From the NCBI GenBank assembly GCA_023101725.1, contig JALJCO010010476.1:124001-188000 (forward strand): a DNA stretch of 64,000 nucleotides. The letters are read 5' to 3'. The notes below the pieces were generated by a model. That model had not been told where the DNA came from. It worked only from the letters and a program-made list of their open reading frames with translations, and ran no database searches. The DNA comes from Atherinomorus stipes (lineage: Eukaryota > Chordata > Actinopteri > Atheriniformes > Atherinidae). How positions within the stretch are numbered: the stretch's first letter is position 1; each line of letters opens with the position of its first letter. This document shows positions 33,501 to 42,820 of this stretch, piece by piece. The position numbers and the translations under genes were made by a program.

Positions 33501-36500
33501 TACTGCTGATGGCCAGTTGATTATGACGAGTCAGCATGTTGATAGCTCTGAGAGTCTAGCAAAGACAGATGATCACCTTTCACAGACACTACCAGTAAAC
33601 GACCCAAATGGAAATACTGAGATATTTGTGCCAACGTCTTCCTCTCAGTTGCATCTTCCAACAAACGAAACTGGTCTCCTGTCACAAGACACTTCATTAC
33701 CATCAGTGGCTACAGAGCAAGCCGACTCGAGTGCCAGTCTCCAGGAAGGCTTCATCCAGCAGAATCAGGAGCAGAGTGTTCAGGTGTCCTCAGCTCAGCC
33801 CATCATTCAGCTTCAGCAGGTGCCTGTTCAAACCACCAATAGTCAGGTGGTCCAGTCGGTGGCAGCAGGTGGACAAAATCTGCAAAATGTGCAACTGATC
33901 AACCCAGGAACCTTCATCATCCAAGCTCAGACAGTCACACCATCAGGTCAGATACAATGGCAGACCTTTCAGGTTCAAGGAGTGCAGAACCTTCAGAACC
34001 TTCAGCTGCCCACCACACCACCACAGCAGATAACTCTGGCACCAGTCCAGACTTTGTCATTGGGTAGTATCAGTGCAGGCCAGATCCCCAACCTACAGAC
34101 AGTAACAGTCAACTCAGTGGCTCAACAGGAAGGAGACATAAACACCCCTGCAGGTACAGTAGATCTTCTATCAGAAATATACACAGAAATAATGTTATCT
34201 CCTGTTGATATTCAAATAATTTTGCTGTGCTTTCTGAAATGCAAGATTGTTAAGGGTTGCTTTAATGTCTAATTGAATTTTATTACAGTTTGCAAAATAC
34301 TCCATTATTTTTGTACCATTCATGTTGGTCAAGAAGTCAACATCGTATGTTAGTTTAGCATTTAAACCATGCAAAGAAAGGCACTGAGAAGGCTGTGCAA
34401 TGTTGTAGAAGCTGTCTGAGGGTTTATTATGTGGACTTATGAGCTCTCCGCTGGACAGCATAACACCGTTTTTTTTTTTCTTTTGTATGTTTGTTTTTTA
34501 TGTAATAGATTTGTTAACTTTTTATTTGGTTTGGTTTGATTTTTGTTTTATCCAATTGTGGCAGCTCTGCAGATTTGGATCCCTAAGTTGATAGATGTTC
34601 CGTTTATTTAAAGGACCATGTGCAGTTACATTAGTTATCAACAAGATAAAGAGATGGCTGCACCAGATTTAGCGTTAAGCTAATTTCCATTCGCAGTCCT
34701 TAACACAGATAAACATACAGTACAAAATAAACCATGAAAGCACAAAACACAGAGTACAAAACAACATAACAAAATTACAGTTAGCTAAAAGACAGTAAAA
34801 TATCAACAACTCTGAATAAAAATGCCTATACAATAGGTTGTGGAATTGATTTAAAAAAAAAAGTAATTGTCAGATTATACCAACACCAATATCGCACACT
34901 ATTTCCTCTGTCTCATATTGGCTCAGCTTAGTCTCGGGGTCCTTTGGCTCCTGGTACAGTGTTTACATGTTTCATTTGATCATCATGCATTTACATGATC
35001 TGGGCAGTAATACAGTTGCAACTAGAGATGCATGATCCAGTTTTTTCTGATCCAGTCTGATACCTGGGCTAAGCGTATTGGCCGATACCAAAAACCGATC
35101 AGATATTCTACCGTTGAATGAATTAACTGTATAGACTAATCCGACAAGCATTTTGTGTGTTGCGCTATCTTGCGGTGCTGCCATTGTTTGGGAAATTAGT
35201 CCCAATCCCAATTACCTCATATCTGCCAACATGGAAAGCAGCGTGAATATCTGGATTGACAATATTGGACAGTTGTCTAATGTAATGGCAACCTACAGGT
35301 ATGTTATCTGAAGATCTCAGAGTTATTCACGCATAATATTATTTATATATATACATATATATATATATTTTTTTTACATCGGAGTAGGGCTGGACGATAT
35401 AGAAAAAAAGATTATCGATAAAAAAAAATCTATATCGATCGATATCGATATTTATCCAAAAAAAGCCATTATCAAAAGCTATTTTAGGTAAAGCCCTGGC
35501 CATTTAAGCTTTTGCTGAATTACCTACTTATAATAAAGATCAAATTAAAGCCGTTTTCAGACTTGCATTGCGGAACATGAGCGGTAAAGTCCATCCGCTC
35601 TTTAAACACTCGTTTTTTCAAACATGCTTCTTCCTTGCGATCTTATCGTGTCCCGGCGCTTTCATACATCACAAAATGTTGCAGAAAAGTCAGCACAAGC
35701 CCCACTCTCCCTTCAACTGTGTCCAGAACATTTTCTTGTGCTTTCAGCCAAAACAACGTGCCGTAACATTTCCGCTCTTGTGACATGTAGACCAGCCGGT
35801 ACATGTCCGCTACATCTTCGAGGTAAAAGACCGGTATGCACGTCTGAATGCAGCTTTATAAAGGACAGAGTTCGCAATATTACCGCTTTCCAGTGGAAGT
35901 CTGAAAGGGGCATGACCGGAGCATTAATGTAAAATAACACGAACATCTCATGATTACTTATTAACATTTGAAAAATTAAACTATTTCAAAGGTCGTTACT
36001 TCTCTATTTTGTCATATATTTGGCTTTTTGATATTGTTTAAGAACAGTACAGACCACGTAGCCTTCACATGTCCTGCAGATGAAACTAAAGGCTGCAGGA
36101 CACCGTCTTCGTGATCCATTTGTGTTTGCGACTAAACTGTTTTTATTTTCTGGTCCCAACATTGCCCTGATCAGCACAAATAACATTATATTTTACAATA
36201 TCTCCCAGATTGCTCGTTAACTCTCAGCAAGACCACAGCTGTCTCTGTTAGCATTAGCTAGCATAATAACATTATGAAGTGCCTCATTTTCGGGAGCATA
36301 GATGCGTGAAATGTAGTGTCAGATCAATGTGTTCACCATAATTTACTTTTGTTGTTGGGGATTAAATCCAGTGTTTTCTTCGCTGTGGCAGCATCATTCC
36401 TTCTCTGCTCTGTGTGTCCGATATTACTCCCCGATACGAACATCAGTGGACTGAACAGCAGCACCGTCCACTTCTGTCACAGACAACAGAAATCTTCATG

Positions 36501-39500
36501 AAATAAACATCCGTGAGCTTCTCATTCACTTATTACTATATTAAAGGTTTCCTCTACTGTTCTAACAACCAGGAATGAGACAGTCCTTCCAGATTTCCTC
36601 CATATTATTAAGAAAAAAAAAGTCAGATATTCATCTCTTCTAATTACACATGTACAGAAAGGCTCCCTAAGCAATGGCGGACGGTCTGCTGGCGGCGTTT
36701 GCCCGGATTAGTTTATACCTTGCCATGTGAGTGAAGGCATCAGACTTGACATAAACATTTAGCCTTGTTAAAAAAAAAAAAAAAAGGTAACAAATAAATG
36801 GGTAGAAATGCGCTTAATATTATTTATTTACAAATAACAAGGTTTACATTAGCAACAAAAATAAATATCACTTTTTTGCTCTGCGTGACGACGTAACTGG
36901 TGTTGCAAACATAGAATGAGGAGACTAGATCACAGTAACGGTATTGCTGTGTGTGACATTCATAAAAGAGAAATGACCGGAACCGGAACGCTGGATTGGC
37001 CTCATTCATCTGATATCCGATCCAGCTAACTAGTCAATATCGGACCTGATATCTAATCCAGATATCGGATTGTTGCATCTGTAGTTGCAACCATCCCACT
37101 TTCAACAGGGGATGTTAACAGTTATTATTATGGATAGATTTTATGTCAATCTGGTCTTTGTGTGGATTTAAACATGAAAACTGAAAATTACAATTACATT
37201 TACTGATTTATTACTGTTACATAGTTGCTACCAGAGCTTGTGTTGATAACTTCGTATACACATTTTAGATATTCAGATCAAGGAAGAGCCAGACTCAGGA
37301 GAGTGGCTAAATGCAGACTCTACCCTGAACACAAGCGACCTGTCCCACCTCCATGGAAGGCTGGTGGATGATGACGATCAGCTAGGCCAGGAGGGCAAGA
37401 GGCTGCGCAGAGTGGCATGCACATGTCCTAACTGCAAAGAGTCTGGTGGGAGGTTTGTAAGCCTGGCTGGAGATTTTACTTGTTCTTAAATCTGGACAAT
37501 ATACCAGGACTTTGTCTTATGTCTGTGCCTGTATTTTACAGAGGATCCAGCATGGGGAAGAAGAAGCAGCACATCTGCCACATTGTGGGCTGTGGGAAAG
37601 TGTACGGAAAGACATCGCACCTGCGAGCGCACCTGCGCTGGCATTCAGGAGAGCGACCTTTTGTTTGCAGCTGGATGTTCTGTGGGAAGAGGTTCACACG
37701 CAGTGATGAGCTCCAGAGGCACAGGAGAACACACACAGGTGCCCCTCGTTTTTGCTCTCTGTGTGTTTGCACATCAGGAAAACATCCATGAAATCAGTAA
37801 AATGTGTTAATTTGAGCCCTGAAAAGTGTATAATACTTGTTCCCCTCTGGACTAGCATGTTGAATTTTATATCAGGATTGAGAAAACATTGTGAGAAACA
37901 TCAACATTTTACAGACTCTGTAGTAACTTTAAAGATGTGATTCATGCTTGAAGAATTTAATCTGCTGTAGTCTTTTTCTAACCCCCAAATTACACAGAAA
38001 TAAGACAATAGAAGTGAGTTGTACTTTTTAAGAGTGAAGTTTTTGTTCATATTCTGATTTTTCAGTCTGATGATCAAATGCATTGATTATTTGATCAACA
38101 GCAACTGTGGCTATTTCTATAAAAGCACAAGTTTTATCATTTTCTTGGTCTAAAGCATTGAAGTGTGTGTTGACACTGTGCCAAAAAGGAAAGACATCAG
38201 CAGTGAGCTCAAAGAAGCAGTGAACCCACAAACCTTGGAAGGGTTATTAAACCATTTCAAAACCAGTCCATCATTTTACACACAAAAAAATTCACATTTA
38301 TGAAACATTTGACACAGCTGCCAATCTTCCCAGGACTGTTGCTCCTAGCAAGTTAAATCCAAGGTCAGGCTCAAAGAAATAAAGCTAGAAAAAAAAAAAA
38401 AAAAACAAGAGTTACATCTCAGACTACTGGCCTTAGTTAGCAAGTTAAATGCCAGAGTTCATGGGAGTACAATTAGAGAAGACTGAAGAAGAATTACTTG
38501 TTTGGAAGAGTTGCCAGGAGAAAACCTCTGTTCTCTAATAAAGAGAAGAGCAGCATGGCTAAGGTTTGCAAAATTGCATTTGAACAAACCACAAGGCTCC
38601 TGGAACTGTTCTTCTGACGGACAAAATCAAAGTAGAGAAGTCTGGCGTAATGTGTAGCATCCCCAACTCTTCTGGTGTAAAGCAAACACTGTATCAGTGC
38701 AACACCTCGTAGCAGATATAAGATGTGGTGGTTGTGGGGTGATGATTCTCGGCTTATTGTGCAGCTACAGAATATGGGCACTGTAATAAGCTCCTCTGTC
38801 TACTTAAATATGTCAAATATGAGGCTGTCCGTCTTTCAGATAAAGCTTGGGCAAATTAGGCCTTGCAACAGGACAGTCCCCCCAAGTAGAGCAGTAAATT
38901 TGCATAAAACAGAAAAAGAAAGAAATCAGTTAAATCCAGACTTCAACCTGACTGAGATGATGTTTAAAGACATTAGAAGTGCAGTGCATATACAACTGCC
39001 CAAAAAACTGAATTAATACAAGGCTGAAAAGAGGAGTGGGCCAAAGTTTCTCCACAACAATAAGACTGATAATGTGATAATGAAAATGTTAACTTTAAGT
39101 TATTACTCCAGATGGTGAGTGCACAAGCTCCTGAATCATGCGGGTTGAGGGTTATTTACCTAAGAATGGAGGAGACTTAAAAGGGAGTCTTGCTTTATAT
39201 TTAATGACTGTAAATGTATCAAAACACCATGATATAGAATATGTGGTGACACTTAATGGCAGGACAGACCTTTTAAAGGGATAACAATACTTCCTCGTGG
39301 TGATGTTGTTTTACCCCACCATGTCATTGGCAGATTGAGGCCTCTGTCAAGGTTGGATATGGTAGCATTTCATTACTCTGTCAGCTGCCCTGTTGCAATT
39401 CACAGTTAACTTTTCAAGAGGATATTTAATCTTTCCAGGCATCCAGTTGATAATTGTTTTCACTTGTTTAGCCTCACTTAGTCAGTTTTGTCAGTAACTG

Positions 39501-40056
39501 ACTGGCTTTAAGCCCTTAAATCAGATTAATATTGATCCACGGTTATACAGCATTTAGTAATAGTGCGTTATAAAACTTAAGGCTTAAGTATTTAGGTATC
39601 TGTGACAGTTCTGTTGTTAATGTTAAGTGTAGTTTATTTGCTAATCAGTTAAATATTGCATTTCGTGTCTTTTTTTTTTAAATAGATTTCTTCTAAACTA
39701 TTTAATGTCCCCAAATATATTCAATATCAAACTCTTATCAAACTATTATTTTCTCTCTGGCAGGAGAGAAGAAGTTTGTCTGCCCAGAATGCTCCAAGCG
39801 CTTCATGCGGAGCGACCACCTGGCGAAGCACATTAAAACCCATCAGAACAAAAAAGGCGTGAACTCTGGCAGCACCGTGGTGGCCTCGATGGAATCCACA
39901 GGTTCCTCTGACAGCATCATCACCACGGCAGGCGGGACCACCCTCATCCTCACCAACATCCAGCAGGGTTCTAACAGCGCCCAGGACATCCTGGCCAACG
40001 CAGAGATCCCTCTCCAGCTCGTTACCACGGTAGCGCCCAGTGAAGTCATGGAGTAA
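30501..40056 (+). CDS. sp3: Sp3 transcription factor (complete, seven coding exons)
   Basis: SP3 is a nuclear zinc-finger factor that binds GC and GT boxes and can activate or repress. Coding exons: 30501-30507, 30925-31022, 31379-31474, 32914-34153, 37269-37452, 37542-37738 and 39764-40056; all phases fit, giving 704 codons plus TAA (human SP3 is 781). Seen in order: [21 protein letters not shown]-terminus; glutamine/serine/threonine-rich activation regions (about residues 70-470) with the conserved [20 protein letters not shown] core; IKEEP sumoylation-type motif with lysine 485; Btd box CTCPNC at 531-536; three C2H2 fingers at 554-576, 584-606 and 614-634 with DNA-contact helices [16 protein letters not shown] and RSDHLAKH; C-terminus ending EVME. 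The shorter length reflects absence of the Gly/Ala runs of the mammalian N-terminus. Whether it is the sp3a or sp3b paralogue cannot be decided here. Confidence 0.97.
30508..30924 (+). other. SP3 intron 1 with GCTA/TTAGC-rich segment
   Basis: A 417-base intron. Its first 170 bases contain many copies of GCTA, TTAGC or GCTAA words (about 30540-30690), and GCTAACATTAGC occurs near 30864-30875. This looks like a low-complexity, palindrome-rich stretch rather than a coding element. Acceptor TTACATAG. Confidence 0.8.
30925..31022 (+). CDS. sp3: SP3 coding exon 2
   Basis: This 98-base exon encodes [20 protein letters not shown] and [13 protein letters not shown]. It contains Met13, the second long-isoform start in mammals. 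Donor GTAAGA. Confidence 0.93.
31023..31378 (+). other. SP3 intron 2
   Basis: A 356-base intron from GTAAGA to TTGTGGGTAG. Nothing recognised inside. Confidence 0.8.
31379..31474 (+). CDS. sp3: SP3 coding exon 3
   Basis: This 96-base exon encodes [20 protein letters not shown] and [12 protein letters not shown]. The QPSPLxLLAxTC motif is the conserved SP-box region found near the N-terminus of Sp factors. Donor GTAAGT. Confidence 0.93.
31475..32913 (+). other. SP3 intron 3
   Basis: A 1.4-kb AT-rich intron. No recognisable element; acceptor with a long T tract and CTTAG at 32909-32913. Confidence 0.75.
32914..34153 (+). CDS. sp3: SP3 coding exon 4 (glutamine-rich activation domains)
   Basis: This 1240-base exon encodes residues 68-480 and one base of residue 481. 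It is rich in Q, S, T and N, with the motifs [24 protein letters not shown] [30 protein letters not shown] and [20 protein letters not shown], all typical of SP3. Only one methionine occurs in this exon (residue 271, ATG at 33523-33525). Donor GTACAG. Confidence 0.96.
35023..37083. mobile_element. hAT-like composite element with perfect 8-bp target duplication
   Basis: The termini TAGAGATGCATGATCCAG and, reverse-complemented, TACAGATGCAACAATCCG are inverted repeats. They are bracketed by GTTGCAAC on both sides (35015-35022 and 37084-37091), the 8-bp duplication of hAT elements. The subterminal sequence is rich in CCGATATC-like words at both ends. No transposase frame is visible. A second hAT-type end (TAGGGCTGGACGATAT at about 35385) and a palindromic block (about 35548-35925) lie inside, so the 2.06 kb is probably several elements nested together. 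Confidence 0.8.
35548..35925. repeat. inverted-repeat block nested in the hAT-like element
   Basis: The 5' part (CGTTTTCAGACTTGCATTGC, then GAACATGAGCGGTAA) resembles the reverse complement of the 3' part (CCCCTTTCAGACTTCCACTG, then GAAAGCGGTAA). The block resembles a fish MITE with CAGAC ends. Exact edges are approximate. Confidence 0.45.
37269..37452 (+). CDS. sp3: SP3 coding exon 5 (SUMO motif, Btd box)
   Basis: This 184-base exon starts by completing Asp481 and encodes [14 protein letters not shown] through [22 protein letters not shown] is the sumoylation consensus that silences mammalian SP3; CTCPNC is the Buttonhead box. Donor GTTTGT is weak but supported by the phase and by the next exon. 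Confidence 0.96.
37542..37738 (+). CDS. sp3: SP3 coding exon 6 (zinc fingers 1 and 2)
   Basis: This 197-base exon, after an 89-base intron, encodes [20 protein letters not shown] and fingers 1 and 2, ending in the linker HRRTHTG. Finger cysteines and histidines are intact. Donor GTGCCC. Confidence 0.97.
37739..39763 (+). other. SP3 intron 6 with Tc1-like remnant
   Basis: A 2.0-kb intron containing decayed transposon sequence at about 38220-39060. The remaining sequence is AT-rich without other recognised features. Acceptor CTCTGGCAG. Confidence 0.75.
38220..39060 (+). pseudogene. decayed Tc1/mariner-like transposon remnant
   Basis: Plus-strand fragments read like a broken Tc1-type transposase: [22 protein letters not shown] codons near 38480-38530, DDSRLIVQ near 38740 and [17 protein letters not shown] near 38940-38990, the last in the position of the DLNPIE block. 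Stops and frame changes separate them. The opening AACCTTGGAAGGGTTAT and closing GAGTGGGCCAAAGTTTCTCC resemble repeats common in fish genomes. The ends and target duplication were not identified. It is an inert intron insertion. Confidence 0.5.
39764..40056 (+). CDS. sp3: SP3 terminal coding exon (zinc finger 3 and C-terminus)
   Basis: This exon completes the split glycine and encodes [20 protein letters not shown] through [14 protein letters not shown] and [16 protein letters not shown], then TAA at 40054-40056. The C-terminal domain is typical of SP3. Confidence 0.97.
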
Positions 40057-40144
40057 TGTGCTCTCCGTTTATGAACTTTTACAGCATCTCTTATACTGTA
40101 TACTCCTACCTGCATTTTTATTCAAGTTTTGAAGGAATATTATA

Positions 40145-40150
40145 AATAAA
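40145..40150 (+). terminator. possible SP3 proximal poly(A) signal
   Basis: AATAAA 89 bases after the stop codon, within an AT-rich stretch. The downstream element is weak, so distal sites may be preferred. Confidence 0.35.
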
Positions 40151-41054
40151 TATATATATTTTAACACAGACATAGTAAGTCCCTGTTCATTCCCAGTTTT
40201 CACTGAGGAAAAAAAGCAAGTGAAAATGAAAAAGGTGGATAAAGACATTGCAGTAAACACAATGAAATGCCTTATTTTGTACAATATTATGTAGTTGAAA
40301 ATGTAAAATCCCACTTTGTTTTAAATTCACATCTTGTTAATTTTTTTGTTTCTTTTTTTTTGTTTTTGTTCTCATGGAAATGCATTGCTACATTAAGCAA
40401 ATCTTGCCTTTTGTTAACAGTATATTTTGATTATATCCTTGTACGCAAAATTAGTTAATCTTTCTTTTTAGTAGAGACTAAACGTCACGGCATAACTAAT
40501 TTTATCCAGTTGAAGTAAAGTTATTAAATCCATGCAAATTTTTCACATTGTGTTTTTAAATTATTAATATGCATCACTTCCCAGCAGGCGGTCTGCCTGC
40601 AAGGCCCTTCTTCAATTTGTTTTTTTCTTTATGTTCTTTTTTTTTAAATGAATTTGTTTCACGCGTGAAAATGAAAAACAATCAAAATTTTGTATCATAT
40701 TTCCCATTGAACAAATGCTGTTATGATGACACACCTTGTTTGCTTATAAAATATTTTGACAGGACAGCTATTTATATTAGGCTTCGCTTAGATAATGCAT
40801 TTGTGACAATGAAGGTCTGAATTATTTCAAATGGTTCCATTATATGTACTTCAGATGTGTTTTTGTACCCTGTTTTTTGGAGAACTTCTAAACAAAAAAA
40901 CATGTTGTAATATAAACGGGGTGGGGAGCATTTTTTTGTGGTGGTAATTGCCAAATTTGACTCCAAACTCAGGGTGACTCTTGACTGCGTGCTATAAGTA
41001 GAGTAAATCACCCCAGTCCTCTCTCTGGCCATAGTGGGATGTTGTGAAGAAATG

Positions 41055-41058
<4 letters not shown>

Positions 41059-41084
<26 letters not shown>
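41059..41084. repeat. (TC)13 microsatellite
   Basis: A perfect TC dinucleotide run of 26 bases inside the putative SP3 3' UTR. Confidence 0.95.
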
Positions 41085-41089
<5 letters not shown>

Positions 41090-42589
41090 ATAGCTATGTT
41101 ACCTATGCGCATTGAATCCTGTTGTCTGTTTTTGTTTGTTTTTAGATCAACTCTTGTTTGAGTCATGGAAACAGCTTTGCAGAACTTCTCACCATAATCT
41201 TGTTTCATCAGCCCGATCATGCAGTTGATAAATCTGTGATTACTGAACGTGGTACTCTTTAACGGCACTGTTGTCATCACTTTAATCTTGTTTATTGTTT
41301 TGGGTAAAAATGTTTTGTAAGAATCTCTGTTATACCCAATGTAAGCAATTGGATTTTTTTCTGTTTTTGTGTTGTTTTGCTTTTACTGTATCACATTCCC
41401 CCCCCTCCTTTTCCATATTATGGCTTTTATCTAATTTCTGATTACCCTCGACCCCCAATTGTAAAATTGAATGCATACTGAACAGTGAATTTAACGGTAA
41501 CATATGTGGGTTCTTTTTATTTCGTCTGTGTTGTTCATTTGGGGGTCGTTTTTTTATTTTTATTTTGCTTTTTCTGTTTGTTTGTTTTTTGTTTGACATA
41601 ACGGTCACTTGGTCATTTTTGGGAGGTTTTTGAGTCAAACATCAAAATGCTGAAACATGCAGCATTTTCATATTCTTTACTAAACACGGAAGGTTTATCT
41701 TCACTCCAGTCTTCTGTATAAATATGTCAATATATAACATCAATATAAATCTTTGTTACACTTGTTTGCATTTTCTTTCTGCTTTCTTTTAAAGTTGTTG
41801 AGATTTTAGCACACTTGGTCACGCTATGCATGCTATCAAAGTTTGGACACACCCCCACAAACCTTCGTCTGGTACTGCATTTAATACTGAACATGATTCT
41901 CTTTTTTTCTTTTGCTTTGTCTCCTTGTGAAGACGTGTCAGAGAGGTCCATTCTCCCCGTGCAGCTTACACTCAGGGTTTGTAGTCCAGTAGATGTCACT
42001 ACAGCCAAGGGAGCAGGACAAGGGGCATGTTTGACCCTTTGACCTCCTTCATGTAGAGCTGCTGCGATGAAGACAGGCGTCGCAGAGGCCAACAGCAGGT
42101 GCAGACCCTCAATTAACTGCAAGTTAATGTCACACAGAAATGTCAGGAATGTACTCTGCAGCTGAGGAACAAAGTAGTACCTCATGGCTTCAAACAAACC
42201 CAACAGAAGAATGAGGGGCAACCTGGATTTATATCTATTCGAGTGACCATCAAAACCTTATAATTAAAGTTGCATGCGACCATCATTTACTCAAATATCA
42301 GTTTGTTGATTTCTTGCTAGATGAACCTGAAACTACCCCTGCACAGAAGGAGCACACTTTGCGCATCTCCATCTTTATATCCATTAAATAGCGCACCTCT
42401 GTCAGGTTGTGTTGTTTTTTTCTTAAATATTTGACTTAAGATGGTGGCATATAATAGCCTATTTGGTTGTAATGTCTGGTAACATAATTCAAAGTGTATT
42501 CTGTAAAAGGCCTTATCTAGTAAATCTGAGAAGCACATGCTTTTTAAGTCTTAGTCAATTTGCAAAAGAAGGAGTCAGTGAATGTGGTT

Positions 42590-42820
42590 TATAGCGTTAA
42601 AAAGGACTCGTCCATTTTGTCATTCCTTTCATTTGCATAATTTAATGAATCCAATTCATTGTAATGCAATACCAAGTGCACCAGGAACATAGAATGACAG
42701 TTTGAGTTAATGAAATGTGTTAACGGTATCATCATTTACTTGTATGTTAATTAGTCCAATTAATTTCCCCTGCTCGGTAATCTGAATATTGTAATAATCT
42801 TTGCTCCCCTGCAGGAATGA
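42590..42820. promoter_or_regulatory. candidate conserved noncoding segment downstream of SP3
   Basis: This segment combines CATTTGCATAATTTAATGAA (octamer-like plus TAAT), CCAATTCATTGTAATG, TTAATTAGTCCAATTAAT and related words. No coding frame is present. Dense homeodomain/POU-type motifs in a gene desert next to a transcription-factor gene suggest an enhancer; this is an inference only. Confidence 0.28.

Larger units (their letters stand above)
34154..37268 (+). other. SP3 intron 4, mostly occupied by a hAT-like insertion
   Basis: A 3.1-kb intron in which 35023-37083 is an inserted element; the native intron is about 1.05 kb. Acceptor ATTTTAG at 37262-37268. Confidence 0.85.
40057..41750 (+). 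other. SP3 3' untranslated region (extent uncertain)
   Basis: T-rich noncoding sequence following the stop. It contains AATAAA at 40145-40150, ATTAAA at 40523-40528 and a (TC)n tract at 41059-41084. Long T-rich 3' UTRs are usual for SP3, but the true end cannot be read here; the first signal would give a UTR of only about 110 bases. Confidence 0.5.

Noticed and set aside
33025..34272. A long open frame in SP3 exon 4 read as a separate gene
   Set aside because: Its first codon is TTG, not ATG; it is open upstream to the acceptor at 32914 and past the donor at 34153, and it is just the SP3 activation-domain exon plus some intron.
41838..41854. CAAAGTTTGGACACACC, resembling a Tc1-type repeat end
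   Set aside because: No opposite end or target duplication found; too short to call an element.
41727..42221. 164-codon minus-strand open stretch downstream of SP3
   Set aside because: No recognisable motif, low-complexity composition and no splice or promoter context.
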